64,000 nucleotides of DNA from Salisapilia sapeloensis (GCA_023334545.1 JAADVB010000068.1:1-64000); one strand, 5' to 3'. Shown: positions 41,701-52,643, numbered from the stretch's first letter. A program made the numbers and translations. Notes: generated by a model from the sequence alone, not told the origin.

Positions 41701-41948
41701 TGCGTGTGTGTGGTGCTATTGGCACTGTCACTCGACTGTAGCTCCATACTGGCGTTCGATTCGATCGTCGAAGACAGTGTCGGTGCGTCGGAATAGGTCT
41801 GTGTTTTCTCCTTCTCCTGTGGTTCGTGTGCGCTGTATCTCGTATCGCTATGATCGTCTTCAGTCGAGTTATTTTCCACTTGAATCGATTCGTAGTGGTT
41901 CATGACAGTCTTGGCCGTCTCCAATGGCTTCGACGTGATATTCCCCAT
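38709..41948 (-). CDS. GAF-GAF cyclic nucleotide phosphodiesterase
   Basis: A single exon of 1079 residues from the ATG ending at 41948. The start MGNITSKP fits an N-myristoylation signal (Gly2, Ser6), suggesting membrane attachment. Residues 20-160 are Ser/Thr/Glu-rich. Two GAF domains follow (about 180-330 and 345-500). The catalytic HD domain starts near 600: HNFYHAFSVAH (about 635), ALCHDVDHPGHTN (about 680), HASDLSG (about 872) and the DSQLFF glutamine block. Metal ligands and the purine-binding Gln are all present, so activity on cAMP and/or cGMP is likely. A poorly conserved insertion of roughly 90 residues (about 770-865), rich in Ser and Arg and holding a CPSCL motif, splits the catalytic domain. 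Confidence 0.92.
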   Translation of the reverse strand: MGNITSKPLETAKTVMNHYESIQVENNSTEDDHSDTRYSAHEPQEKEKTQTYSDAPTLSSTIESNASMELQSSDSANSTTHTQAGSSPNSGAQTDVTSPSEDVSTMSYPFQKSATLHREQASTPLPSDKGNRLQQEPTSTETEERPRQVGGKMSEAVSERKHRAFWELVQRILTENDVVQMIGLVLEYLEHHVHASSSAVFFLDQQTKVMSRVARGKSAASGMDVGRGLVSLALESKEPELYADFASYDQYEEEVDLEQTFAGQKLYCVPLTESDVVYAVVEATTSQPTLAELDHLDMKLLTWLGPVLSACMRKCIEYHDVLLSERTQKALLHIISSSESDDTVVKLVDGVIAGASHITRADRLELFMVDWETNELWALQSSYGQQSPTRRPLHGSAVGLAATSRQTINISDPASDSRFDKDVDQVAGEETSSALYVPVGSHGTSETSRPIAVLEIQNKQDEDSFTFDDECAFEAFASEVAVILRRRHNELKYIKLLADTRAEKVLAQRAKSQVNLLECYTSYPSIMGGTRDDDADDLFKAVQQASDGTTPSGGEETIQAVSSHPSDGEKQNATKLANFVQATRIPSWEFNVFDADVDSLPGLLEDMFLDLNLDVVLRTSRPVIRNFINAVREQYHPNPFHNFYHAFSVAHASYLMLTKTEAAEILQPLDKAACMIAALCHDVDHPGHTNAFEMHSSSHLAVLYSDDSILERHHASTTFRILMKTKDGNVLEHLSAPDYRHVRKMVINSILGTDMTSHFQFCQELEKVIRPTAPHLATESFANSRRESASSSQLDRLALDRTKSSTVIRGVLRGSVLQSSSNLVSNARGSCPSCLGEAKVERPQVTPSKKRVMRSGWVFHGSLEDRLFVVKTVVHASDLSGQVFEKPVALKWSNLIAKEFAFQALLERAENMPVTNEQLSDPTRMVDSQLFFAQKIVHPLWELMLTMFPDLQVCYDNLQTNIGHYEHELKRLQDKTLEKEDSDDSEEEGLAIAGVAKYSPAKFRSFRSKSASFDASQLQAYYDAHGQANEGMARSRFLSTVMSSGDSLIPSDSSTPGQVSDVETVEISNDDTSSSILDA

Positions 41949-42197
41949 CTTCTCAATTGGAAAAATGAATAAAGCGAAAAGAGACTTGTCACGAGTGTCG
42001 CAGTGATACAAACGGTGTGGACAGAATACGTTGACGTTGGTAGTACTCAAAGGACAAACGTGGTGTTGGCTTTTCCACAATGTCTTTAATAAGCAAGTGG
42101 CAAGTAGATTGAAAACGTGGCTACTAAAGCTGCTGAAATCGATCGAAGACAGGATGAACGATAAAAAAAAGAAAAGAAATGGGACAAATTCTTTCAC

Positions 42198-42993
42198 CTA
42201 GACATGCACATACGTCAAGAGGAGCACGAGCATCGTTGCTGGACTGGGCGTAAAGTCGGAGAGAGACGACCAGTGCGTCGACTCGGCATACAAGAAGTCC
42301 ATACTATGCTTCAACGACGGATGTAGCGTTGAAGCGTGGGTCTCGTAAAGATACATGACGGCTGCCCAAACCTGCAGAGACAAGGTGAGGAGCGAAAGAG
42401 AGTTTACAGGCTCTAGATAACGTACGCCTGCTGCAAAGGCGGGATAGACGTCCTGGAAGCGGATCTGCGCGAACGGACGGATACCTTTGGCGGCTGCGAG
42501 ACGGAAGGAGGCCACGACCACCCGCGCCATGACGTACATGGTAATCTGTTACCACGTTAGACATGCACCCGTTTGTAGATGGGTACAAGGGAAACCTGGT
42601 AGTTGACGCTGCTGTACTTGCCCCAGATAAAGTATCCGGCAATAGCACCGGCGACGGCCGCATGCCATCCTTGGGCCGGTCGACCAGCCGTCGTCACCGC
42701 GTGTGCGTGACGACTGACATGGTCATGCCGCAAGAGCTCTATAATGACCTTGTAGATGGCAACGTAAATCGCGAGACCCTTGGAATGCTCAAATGTCAGT
42801 CGGACGACATTTCGCAGTTTTTCACGCATCGTGCCGTGGCGGAACAAGAAGCTCATGACGAACGCTGTCGCATAGAAATGAGGGAGATGTAGATGTCGTG
42901 TACACGTAAAGGAAAACCATGGGGTGCGCGGATCTTGGTGCCATAGTAGGAGCCGTTCCGAAGGCCGCGGAGGACTGCGAGTGCGCTGTCCAT
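42198..42993 (-). CDS. PXMP4: Peroxisomal membrane protein 4 (Tim17/22 family)
   Basis: Three exons fit: 42918-42993, 42596-42864 and 42198-42545 (230 residues; introns 53 and 50 nt). Joined blocks follow animal PXMP4/PMP24 in order: RNGSYYGTKIRAPHAFVMSF, LFRHGTMREKLRNVV, FEHSKGLAIYVAIYK, NYQITMYVMARVV and LHPSLKHSMDFLY. Short hydrophobic spans and Gly-rich turns (AVAGAIAGYFIWGKY) fit a four-pass Tim17-type protein in the peroxisomal membrane. Its biochemical role is poorly defined even in animals. It lies 250 bp upstream of the PDE gene on the same strand. Confidence 0.9.
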
Positions 42994-43485
42994 TTCAGAT
43001 TCCGACGTTATATGATATCACTGCGGTACGGTATCGGATATAAATACGCTTCTCATTACTATCTGTACATCCACATCTTCCACAGTCGTACTCGTCTTCA
43101 AGTCTACCTCGTTCTCTGTCCTCATGCGACCTAAACCAGCACGACGCTCGAATATACATTCTACTTGACACAATGGTCTTGTCGTTGTACCTGTTAAGCA
43201 GCATCTAGGTCATGTTTCTGAATAGGTTCAGAGCCCATCTCAGGTCATGTACCCTCCTGATATCATGATACGTCGCCTATAAAAGCAACTAGCTACCTCT
43301 ACCTAATCTAAATCGTATTTAAAGCTCATCATCTGTATCTACTGCGAAGCTGGTCGAGTACCATCGCCAAGCGTCGCCATCTCCCGCTTCCCACTTGTAC
43401 TTGACTAAAGTATAGTGGAGGAAAGAAAAGAGCAGATTTGGCTTCGTTCGGAAGTGGAAATCGACCGCCGTTTATCCCGCTACGT
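42994..43485. other. Divergent intergenic region
   Basis: About 490 bp between PXMP4 (-) and the CBS-PB1 gene (+). No coding frame with family content was found; a short AT-rich stretch is at 43060-43080. It should contain promoters for both genes. Confidence 0.5.
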
Positions 43486-45203
43486 ATGAAGAAGCAGGTC
43501 GTGTACTCGACGAAAAAGGTGCCCAAACGGACGGAGCACACGCCTCCACCTGATGCTGAACAATCGAGTTCAGCCATACCTTCCATGCCGAAGAAAACGA
43601 GCCGTAAAAAGAGTAGACATCAGCTCGTCAAGGGACTTAAACCGTCGAAAGCATTGCTCCAATTCGACTTCCTCACCGTCTCCCAATGCGTCGAGAAGAT
43701 GACTACAGATGACGCTATCGCGACACTACTTACGAATGAACAGGGACAGCTCACAGGCATCCTCACCGACCGCGTATGTGGATTAGAAATAGAGGCACAG
43801 CGTGGTATTCATGATGCATGTAGGACATTGCGTTGAAAGTAGTCGCGGCAGGAAAGGATCCTAAAGTAACGATCGTATCGCACGTCATGACCAAGAACCC
43901 GTCGTGCGTCAAGACCGACACGACCGCCATCGACGCACTGAAGAAGATGATCACCGGCCAATTTCGACACTTGCCAGTCATTGAGAACGAACAGGGTATT
44001 TGTACTATCCTACCATGCTCTACTTTCCTACTAAAAATCATGTATAGTTGTCGGAATACTAGATATCGCCAAGTGTCTGTACGAGTCTATAACGAAGATC
44101 GCTAATGCCTATAACAACGCTGACCATGGTCTCTCCGAAACCGTCAAGAAGGTCACATCCTCTTCTCAACCTCCTCCTCTACCTACTAACCCTCCCTCTA
44201 GCTCGAACGACAGATCCAAGCTTCCTCTGCAGAAAACCTATTCGAAACCTTGCGGCAGAAACTCTTCGTCCCGACGCTCTCCGCTCTTTTAAACGACGAA
44301 TCGGACTGTCCAGTCATGTTCCCCTCCTCTTCTGCCATGGCTGCCGCAGAACTCATGCTCCAGAAGAACATTAGCGCTGTCATGGTCTGTGATCCAACTG
44401 GACGTAGCTTAGGTATCTTCACGACGAAAGACTTGATGCGTCGTGTCGTGTCAGTAGACAAAGATCCTACTTCTGTCATCCTCCTGGACGTTATGACTCC
44501 TAATCCACACTCTGCACAGCTCAAGACGACGATCCTCGAGACACTCCAGTCCATGCACAACGGACGTTTCTTACATGTACCTGTTTACAATGACGAAAAG
44601 GAACTCGTAGGTCTCGTAGATGTCTTACAAGTATCCTACGGCATCGTCCAACAAATGGCAACGTTCCAAACAAAGAACGAGAGCGTTCGTCCGCTCTGGG
44701 ATGAATATAGAAGCAGTCTCGACGCGAGTGATAGCTCCAGTCGTCTCAGTTCATCCCATCACCATAGTCAGCCAGACCTCACGCGTCTTGAAGATCCAAT
44801 TGACGAAGATCCGATTCAAGAACACACACCCGATGTCTTTGTCTACAAGGTCGTCGATTGGTATGGCACGACCCATCGCTTCACGAGTTCTGCGGAAAGC
44901 GTCCAGGAACTCCTTCGAGACGTCCAGACACGTCTTGGAGATCATACGATTCGAAAGATGGATTACGTCGATGATGAAGGCGACCAAGTCCTTCTCTTTA
45001 AAGACGACGACCTGAAGGATGCCGTCCGTCGAGCTCGGACGTGGGGCAACAAGTACATTCGCCTCATGATCCCCCACCGTCGTCTCTACGCGCGTCCGTC
45101 TGGCTTTGAACATGCTGGAGACGGCGTCTTTGGCATCGTCTACTACGCCGCGGCAGCTGCTGCGATCGCAGGTGCATCCTTCTTCCTCAGTCGTCGTAGG
45201 TAG
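43486..45203 (+). CDS. CBS-CBS-PB1 protein with C-terminal membrane tail
   Basis: Four exons fit: 43486-43773, 43824-43995, 44048-44151 and 44202-45203 (521 residues; introns about 50 nt). The basic N-terminus is followed by one CBS pair (about 60-175: QCVEKMTTDDAIATLL, HVMTKNPSCV, FRHLPVIENE). A second pair lies at about 205-345 (AAELMLQKNISAVMVCDPTG; VMTPNPHS; HVPVYNDEKELVGLVD). A PB1 domain is at about 399-485 (DDEGDQVLLFKDDDLKDAV). The last 20 residues hold an Ala-rich hydrophobic segment and SRRR, as in tail-anchored proteins. CBS pairs usually sense adenosine nucleotides and PB1 mediates oligomer contacts. Plants and fungi have CBS-PB1 proteins of unknown role. An ER or outer-mitochondrial membrane location is likely. 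Confidence 0.9.
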
Positions 45204-45281
45204 ATGGCAGATAGGAACGGAATACACGTTTGCGTTGCTTTTTCTTTTGTATTATTTTCTTTTCTTTCTCTTTCATCAAGG

Positions 45282-46331
45282 TTACGAAGTGATCGATGTC
45301 GAGTGAGGTGGCTCCGGATGAAGAAAGGATGGGAAAGCAAAGCGTTGAACGGCATACGATAGGTGGCCGACACTCATGGCGGAAAGCAAGGCTAAGCTTT
45401 TCCAGGAAAAGAGATGAGGAAAGTTGTAGAAGAGCGTCCAGAAACCGTAGAGACCGACGCCAGTGACGACCAATAGGGTGTTCGTCGGATGCGCCAGACC
45501 TTTGAGCTCGAAGTCTTGAGTGGATTCCGGATGAGCTTGCGCTAGGGTAGAGTGAGAAACAGACGAGAGGAGGGTGATAGGATGGACGTACGGGAGTCAG
45601 TGATGACGCTGTGGATGACACCGTCTTCTTCGATGCCGTATTCGCCCATGCTCCGACCTCGCATGAGCAGCATACCCTACAAGAGGAGGTGAGAGAAGAT
45701 CGAGAGAAGGGATACAAGGACGTACCATGTAGATGAGTCGGACTTTTTTATTCTGAGCGACTTCATGTGGGAAGAACTAGACGAGTGAACTTAGGAATGG
45801 TGTGAGGAGTGGGATGGGTAGCTAGTACCTCGCTGATAAAGTCGTCCACTAACTCCGTCGGCTTGAACCACGCCGTGCGCATGCGTTCACCTGTTGTAAA
45901 TGAATATACTATCCATTGCGCTATATAGGAGGAGAGGTACCGTATCGGAGTCTTATTGCCAGGAAGCCTTCCGGCACTGTCGATGTCCTATGGGATGGTC
46001 ATCCATTAATCATGAATCTCGTCTATCGCGGAGATTCCGACTCGACGTACCCTCCAGCTCTCGCCGTATCCGACGTCACTTGCCACTCTCCATGTGTCTA
46101 TACATATACATACTGTATGAGTTTCTTATCAATCGTATAAGTACGCTAGGAGCTACCTCTCGTCCTTCTCCAGCGACAGCGGCGATGACTCTATCCCCAT
46201 CAAGTATGACAATATCCATCTTCCTAGTTAATAAACTGCCAATCGGATGTAATTCATAGTAGCAAATACTCTGCATCATCACTGACGATCGTCCAGTCAT
46301 CCAACGTCGGTGCATTCGTCTCACTTGGCAT
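45282..46331 (-). CDS. TMUB-like membrane protein with ubiquitin-like domain
   Basis: Eight exons fit: 46270-46331, 46157-46223, 46051-46085, 45941-45987, 45829-45890, 45726-45776, 45592-45676 and 45282-45541 (222 residues; introns 46-71 nt). All phases agree only if the 35-nt third exon is included. The middle is a ubiquitin-like fold (FLAIRLRYGERMRTAWFKPT, KKVRLIYMGMLLMRG, GIEEDGVIHSVITDS). Two hydrophobic segments follow (VVTGVGLYGFWTLFYNF; LALLSAMSVGHLSY). This resembles TMUB1/TMUB2 and related ERAD-associated UBL proteins, which have the UBL before C-terminal membrane spans. Membership in the ERAD machinery is inferred. The short exons make the model fragile. Confidence 0.78.
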
Positions 46332-46478
46332 GCTTCTCACACTCGTCCTTGCTATTCTCAGTTTGTAGTGTACAACTTTTGAAACTCCCATTCTATACCA
46401 TACTCAACTCAGGTGGTTGGAGATAGTTAAATGGGGTACTTTTGACATGAATATCTGGACATCAACGACGAAATCGAA

Positions 46479-47426
46479 ATGAACGACTTTCGGATGGAAC
46501 AATTGCAAGAAGTAGAGTGTCTATGGAGTATGTTTCCAGATACAAAGGAATTGGAGATGGAGACAAAGACGAAAGAGTACTTGGAGACTTTTATCAATGA
46601 TCTCGAGAGTGTCAGGATTCCGGAAGCGACGAAATTAGCCTATACGATTCGCTTTCAGGTAAGAGTATTGACTGTTCTGATTTGTAGAAGCAGTGTTTAC
46701 AGTGTATGAATACAGTAGAATCTCGAAATGGAAGATGGGAGTACGCCAGAGCTTGCGATATCGTACCCACCAACGTATCCCGATACGCCGCTCGACTTTA
46801 CACTCGTGTCCTGCGCTTCTTTATCCAGAGACCAAATGCAGTCTCTACGATCACAACTCGAGGACATCGCAACAGGTTCGCCAGGTCAAGTTATAGTCTT
46901 AGAACTCTACCAGTGCATGCTGGATTTCCTATCCGACATCCAAGCACAAAACGACGAATTAAAAGCATCCATGGAGACTATGCAGCTAGAACAAAAGCAG
47001 TCAGAACAATCTAGAGTAGTGCTAGGCCGACGAGCCATCTACTTCCACCATATTATAAACCCCAATAAGCAAAAAGTAGTAAAGGAATGGGCCATCGAGC
47101 TCGAACTCGGTGGCTACGGCAAGATCGGATGGCCTGGCATCGTCATCGTCGAAGGCGATGAAGACAATGTCCAAGAGTACGTCCGGAGATTACAGCATCT
47201 CAAGTGGAAGCAAATGGTCGTGCGAGGAGAACAGACTCAACTAAGTCAGGACAATGAATCCATTGATGACTTACGCGTCCTTCCTAAACGCTTCGAACCA
47301 TTACCAGAGAACGGAATGCCGCGCTTGGCATCTGAATGCGAGAAAGCTGGTCTAAAATCATTATTCCTCGCAACTATGAAGATCTATAATCGAGAGGAAG
47401 ATACCTCGCGGCAATTTCAAAAATAA
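46479..47426 (+). CDS. RWD domain / DUF1115 protein (RWDD2-like)
   Basis: Two exons fit: 46479-46658 and 46719-47426 (295 residues; 60-nt intron). The N-terminal RWD domain is seen as QLQEVECLWSMFPD and the family tripeptide region ISYPPTYPDTPLDF. The C-terminal half has the DUF1115 layout: YFHHIINPNKQKVVKEWAIE, GKIGWPGIVIVEGDE and WKQMVVRGE. Animal RWDD2A/B share this pair; their function is not established, although RWD domains commonly bind protein partners including kinases and E2 enzymes. The stop is 22 bp from the convergent UTP13 stop. Confidence 0.88.
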
Positions 47427-47448
47427 AACAAAGGGTCGTGTTGCTACT

Positions 47449-50147
47449 CTATTCTCCCTTGGCTTTCTTCTGTTTCGACGTGTCTTTCGCACCACTCTTA
47501 CGCTTCGATCTTCTCGTCGAAGATTTCTTCGGAGCTTCCACGACTTCCTCCGCTTCCTCCATCTCGACGACTACAGGCGATTCGGTCTGCTCCTCTTCTT
47601 GAGGGAATAAATTTTTCATCGATACGATGCTAAAGTCGACCAGATATGACTTTTGCAGCATCCGATCGAGACGCTGGAAGTGACGCTCATTGTACGCGAT
47701 CAAGGCCTGGAGTGTCATGTGCAGCTGCTCCAACTGCGTCCATCTCGTCGGCGGAATTTCTCGCAGAAGCGTCGAGAAGAGCACTTGGCAGATACTACTG
47801 TGTCGCGCATTCGTGTTCCAGTCCTTGGCCCACGTCAAGAGCGTCGTCAGTTGCTCATCCGACAGACTATTCACTACAGGCGCAAAGATATCTTCCGGTG
47901 TAAACGCATCCGGATCAATCTTCCCACCGTCCGGTAGACTCGGGTAGTCTCGTCCTCGAGGTCCTTCGAGCAAGTCACGTAAGATCTGGAGCATCCGGTG
48001 CGGGTATCCTAGGTCAAACGCTAGTTGAACGGCATCCAACAGCTTGTCGTTACGAAGGCAATTGGATAGCTGCTGCTCCTTTAACACCTTTTCATCCTCC
48101 TCCTTCTGCTTCTCATCTTGCTCTTGCGCCGTAAAGTCATGCCACAAATGGATGGTCGAGTCACTCCCGCCACTCGCAATCTCTGAGCTGTCCTTTGTCG
48201 CTGCTAAAGCCCAGATCTTATCTTCATGCTCATCTAACGTCGCCTCACACTCGTTGCTGCGGATCGTCCAGAGCTTAAGTAGACCGTCGGCACCTGCAGA
48301 CACGAGCTGCATACCAGCACAGACGAATTGGACACCTAGTACTGATGCCGTATGCCCTTCAAACGTCTTGAGACAAGTAAAGTCCTTGGCACTCCACAGC
48401 TTAATCGTTCGGTCGCCACTAGCAGACGCGAGACATTGATCGACGGGAGAGAATTCGACCGCCCACACGCCACGCTTGTGGCCTTGACACGTACCTGCGA
48501 GCGTCAAGACGTTGCTTCCTTGCTGCGGCACGGCGTTCCATACTTTAATCGTCTTATCCTGAGAAGCACTAGCGATGAACCGATCATTCGGTGCGACTGC
48601 AAGAGCGTTAATGTCCTTGTCATGCGCCTTGGCTGCTCCCATCGTCGATAGAGTCAGCTGATCGACCGACTGCTTGCCCGAGTACGCTGACGCGAGAGCC
48701 TTGAGACTCCACATCTTGAGCGTCTTATCGGAACTACCAGTTACGAAGAAGGAGGCTCCGAGGGAATAGTTACTCGCCTTCTGGGAGATCGCGACAGCAG
48801 CTAAAGACTCAGTATGGCCAGTAGCTGTACCAACGCATTTTCGATTCTCGACGTCCCAGAGCTTGGCTGTACGGTCTTTCGAGGCACTTACGAGCCATTT
48901 GCCATCAGGAGACACGGATAAAGCCATGACAATGTCCGTGTGTCCAGACAGAAGCTCACAGGAAAGTGTCGAACGATTCAAGAGACGGATCTCTTCGCTG
49001 TTGGTCGCAACTGCCAACTGATCGGACGCAGAGCCATCCGCATGAGGGATGTACTTGAGATTAAGAATGTCATCGTTGTACCCGATGATCTGAGCTGTTC
49101 TATCTAACGAATCATTGAAGACTAAAAAGTTCTGCTGCGACGTCACGGCGATAAGCATCGAGCGACTGGTGTCAAGCACTAAAGCAGAGAACTGCAGACC
49201 ATCTGACTCGGCTTCACGCGTGTACTGCACGGTGCATCCACTGTCGTCATACTTCCACATACGCAGTTGACCACTGTCCCCAGCCGTGACAAAGTGAATC
49301 CCTTCGTCCTGCACGATGGAGAAACTGGACGGAAGTACTTGGATGCCTTCTACGCCTTCATGCACCAAGACCGTGTGCTGTAGTTTATTATCGCGCAAGT
49401 CCCAGAAATTCACCACTTTATCGCGACCAGACGTGAGCATTGTGTATCCGTCTTGAGAGAACGCGACGCACGTTGCTGGACTCATGTGCTCTTCGATGCA
49501 AGCCCATTCGCGTTGGGAGTAGAGATCCCAAATACGCACAGTCGTGTCGTCACTGCAGGATACGAGCAAAAGTTTATTCGGATCAGGATGGAACGTCACA
49601 TTCGTCACGATTGCAGAGTGCTTGCGGAAGCTATGGGTGCAGTAGCCTTTGTCAATGTCGAAGACACGGACGCTACGATCACTACCACCAGTAGCAAGCA
49701 ACGTGCCGGTCGGATCAAAGGTTAGTGCTAACGCTGGTGTCTCATGTGCCTTGATAGTCTTAATGCAAGTAAACGTCTCGAGATCCCAGAGTCGTAGCAA
49801 CAGGTTGCGACCAGCAGTCACGAGCTGATTGTGCTTAGGTCGCACCGTGAACGTCACAAACGCTTCTTTCTGCTCTTCCTATCGTTGCAATTAGTATTCG
49901 AGGCATGCATGGATAGTATAAGCTGGCATACGTCTTCGACATCTTGCTGAAGCGTACGCTGGAGTTCACCAGTGGCAGCATCGAGGATAGCGACGTCGTC
50001 ATGGAGCATACAAGCAATGCGAGATTCACCATCACGCTCATATGTTTCGACTTTGCCACCAGTGTAGATGCCACGATGGCTTTTGTCCACTTTCCAGCTC
50101 TTGGAGAGCCCAGAGCGAGTTGAGTAGCTCCCAGCGTCAGTACTCAT
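47449..50147 (-). CDS. UTP13: UTP13 / TBL3 WD40 protein of the small-subunit processome
   Basis: Two exons fit: 49932-50147 and 47449-49878 (881 residues; 53-nt intron). The protein has about 12-13 WD40 repeats forming two propellers (LATGGSDRSVRVFD, LVSCSDDTTVRIWD, LVSASKDRTAKLWD, IASASQDKTIKVWN, LASASGDRTIKLWS). The C-terminal 200 residues are helical and match the Utp13 domain (LRNDKLLDAVQLAFDLGYP; LTTLLTWAKDWNTNARHS). The end is Lys-rich (STRRSKRKSGAKDTSKQKKA), a probable nucleolar signal. UTP13 is a UTP-B subunit that acts with U3 snoRNA in 18S rRNA processing. The length is close to TBL3. Confidence 0.93.
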
Positions 50148-51233
50148 GGTATTGTGTTGTGGGAGGTGTCAGCCAACCGAGGTGGATCTTGAAGGGTTGT
50201 AATCTGATATTCTTACCCTTTGGTCGTTTCGGCTTTTGCTTTCACAGGGTTCCTATAGAGGAGGTAGCTAGGTGGTAGAGATTTATATGACTGGACGAAC
50301 TAGATCGTCTGGACTTAGTACGGAGTTCCATTGGAAATGGTGTTGAGTGTAGTGGAAAGTAGCTGCTGGAAATGGGAGTCGAGTGTGATGAAAGACTTTC
50401 ATTTGGAAATTTAAGTGCTAATGTACTCTGCTTTGGTCTTCAAAGCGTGTCTCGAATGGTGGCAACTTATTATAGAATGGGAAAGTATAACTGCAGACTT
50501 GGATGGCAAGACTACTTCCCAACAGAAGAGGCGGAATTGAGTGTGTATGAGTCTGTCCATAGTATCGAATCAGACGCCGGTAAGCTCCAAGGAAAGCATT
50601 CAGCGAAACGAACTATCGAGAGAGCGATTCCAAATCTAGGCAGTCCACTATCTCTATCTATTTATTTATCTATTCATCGTGTCGTGAGGATGGAGGCTGG
50701 AACAACTATCGATCTCGTGGATCTGCATGAACTCTTCTTGCAATGAAACCATTTCCATTGCAGTTGCTACCCTCTGCTTTTATAAGCAAGCTCGCTCTTC
50801 TTCAAGTAGTTTCTTGTGCTCTCTATCGTAGCAAGCCCATACTTGTTCAAGGTAGACGACGATGGGCAGCAGCTTCAAACCGACATCAGGTCATGCGCTT
50901 GTTCCGACCATCTGTGAGGCAGAGTTCTGCACGTATCAATCACAAACGAGCCACAGCGATATATCACACCGACTTATGTGTTTTCCGACGATATCTGGGG
51001 AAAGATCATCGTCATATCTAAGTATCTGATGGTATGTAGACGATACGGAGATGAATGGAAACTTGGATCCCATTAACGCAGTTCAGTAATGATCAATAAC
51101 CCTGTCATCGATGATGTGCAAATGCTGTTCGCGAAGAAGGCGTGGTTGAATATGGGATGCACCAAACGATAGTCACAACTACGGATGGATGGTACTTCAG
51201 TAGTTTATTATCCAATTTACGCACTGCCTCGCA
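50148..51233. other. Intergenic region with two unsupported frames
   Basis: About 1.1 kb between divergent UTP13 and the MFS gene. It contains a 124-codon frame (50372-50746, listed separately) and a TCTATCTATTTATTTATC simple stretch near 50650-50680. No RNA gene or mobile element is seen. Confidence 0.5.
50372..50746 (+). CDS. Hypothetical protein (weak)
   Basis: A 124-codon ATG frame has a charged middle (DYFPTEEAELSVYESVHS), and its Ser/Ile-rich end is translated from the TCTA-type simple stretch. There is no signal peptide, membrane helix or family motif. It may be a chance frame in a promoter region. Nothing in the flanks suggests extra exons. Confidence 0.2.
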   Translation: MGVECDERLSFGNLSANVLCFGLQSVSRMVATYYRMGKYNCRLGWQDYFPTEEAELSVYESVHSIESDAGKLQGKHSAKRTIERAIPNLGSPLSLSIYLSIHRVVRMEAGTTIDLVDLHELFLQ

Positions 51234-52592
51234 ATGTCCGTTGCCAAGGAGAAACGCCGGTTCCCAGGTTTCCACGAGAACTTGATCGCGCCCAAAATAT
51301 GCTACGCGCTAACGACCGGCGGAACAGCTTCGCTTCTGAACTATTTAGCTGTCTTTGCGCAAAATGTGCTAAACATCTCGCCCATGGGTATTGCTCAAAT
51401 TCAAGTCGTACGCTATATATGTGCCACGGTCGCACCGGCATTTTGGGGAGCCGTCGCAGATTACTTTGACAACCAGCGTCTTGTCCACGTCTTGACGGCT
51501 CTCTCCGGTGTCTCTCTCCTCACACTCATCCAATTCGCAACGTCAATGGAAAGCGCTCTGCTACTTATCTTCTTCGGCTATATTCTCTTCAATGCTACCG
51601 GCTCTCTCCTCGACACCTCAGTGCTCCACTTGGTTAGGAAAGTTGGAGGTGACTACGGCAAGCAACGGCTATGGGGTGCACTAGGCTACGGCGTATTCAC
51701 GTATATGACAGGTGCACTGGTGGAGGTCTACGGCCTCACTGCACCGTTCAATGTATGCTTCGTCCTGACCATCCTTGGCCTATGCTTCCTCACGTTTATC
51801 CCTGCGCCCAAGAAGAGTGACCACGTCAACAGAACGAATGAACGCTCCACGTTGCTCGAATCTGGAGAAGAAGAACACCACGTGCCGACCTTGATGGAAG
51901 GCATTAAATTACTATCGAAGAAGACAGATGTCATGATGCTACTCTGTGCCGTGTACTTCATGGCCATCCTCTTTGGTGTCCTCACAAGCTTCTTGACGCT
52001 CAACCTGTACAACTTGTCCGGTGGAAGCCCACAAATTGTCGGCATTGCAATCCTCATGGAAAACATTAGCGAGCTTCCCACCTTCTTCTACGCCCAACAG
52101 TTGATCGACAGACTCGGCACGGTCAAGGTTCTTCTCATGGCTGCTGCTGCCTACTTCTTACGTATCACGTACTACGCTATCATGCCCAACGCATGGTCTG
52201 CTCTTCCGTTTGAAATGCTTCATGGCATTTCCTTTGGCTTTGCCTACATTGCGACGATGCAGTACGTCTACGCTCGTGCACCTGCTGGCTGCGAAGCTAC
52301 TGCCATGGGTATCCTCAACGGTGTCCAAATGGGCTTTGGCTGTGCAACTGGAACGCTCATGGGCGGGTACCTCTACCAGAACTATGGCCCACGCACGATG
52401 TGGTGGATCATGGACTCGGGCGTGATCATCGCCGTGATCTTCATCTTGGCATTCGGTCGCGCAAAGAGCAAGATCGAGGAAGAAGAAGCAAAGAAGGACA
52501 TGCCAGAAGCAAATGAGCTCGTGTCTCCAGCTAACACCGGTTTAAGTCTCACTTCGCCACGATTCTCTGGAGAGTCCTTTGCTCATAACTAG
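51234..52592 (+). CDS. MFS transporter, MFSD6-like (MFS_1-like)
   Basis: A single exon of 452 residues with 12 predicted membrane helices and a central loop rich in Glu/His (ESGEEEHHVPTLMEG). The segment GKQRLWGALGYGVFTYMTGA is typical of the MFSD6/NupG-related branch, and AFWGAVADYFDNQRLVHV is a degenerate loop-2/3 motif. The C-terminal tail is acidic, then Ser-rich. Substrate is unknown: relatives include nucleoside- or lactose-permease-like carriers and vertebrate MFSD6. The protein probably sits in the plasma or an endomembrane. Confidence 0.85.
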   Translation: MSVAKEKRRFPGFHENLIAPKICYALTTGGTASLLNYLAVFAQNVLNISPMGIAQIQVVRYICATVAPAFWGAVADYFDNQRLVHVLTALSGVSLLTLIQFATSMESALLLIFFGYILFNATGSLLDTSVLHLVRKVGGDYGKQRLWGALGYGVFTYMTGALVEVYGLTAPFNVCFVLTILGLCFLTFIPAPKKSDHVNRTNERSTLLESGEEEHHVPTLMEGIKLLSKKTDVMMLLCAVYFMAILFGVLTSFLTLNLYNLSGGSPQIVGIAILMENISELPTFFYAQQLIDRLGTVKVLLMAAAAYFLRITYYAIMPNAWSALPFEMLHGISFGFAYIATMQYVYARAPAGCEATAMGILNGVQMGFGCATGTLMGGYLYQNYGPRTMWWIMDSGVIIAVIFILAFGRAKSKIEEEEAKKDMPEANELVSPANTGLSLTSPRFSGESFAHN

Positions 52593-52643
52593 GTCTAGAA
52601 AAGAAGCAAAAGTATCTTCTGAATCAAACAACATTGGCGTTTA

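Noticed and set aside
41949-42197. 83-residue hydrophobic extension of the PDE
   Set aside because: Low-complexity Phe/Ser content and a later MGNITSKP start that fits myristoylation; the extension overlaps the region just after the PXMP4 stop codon.
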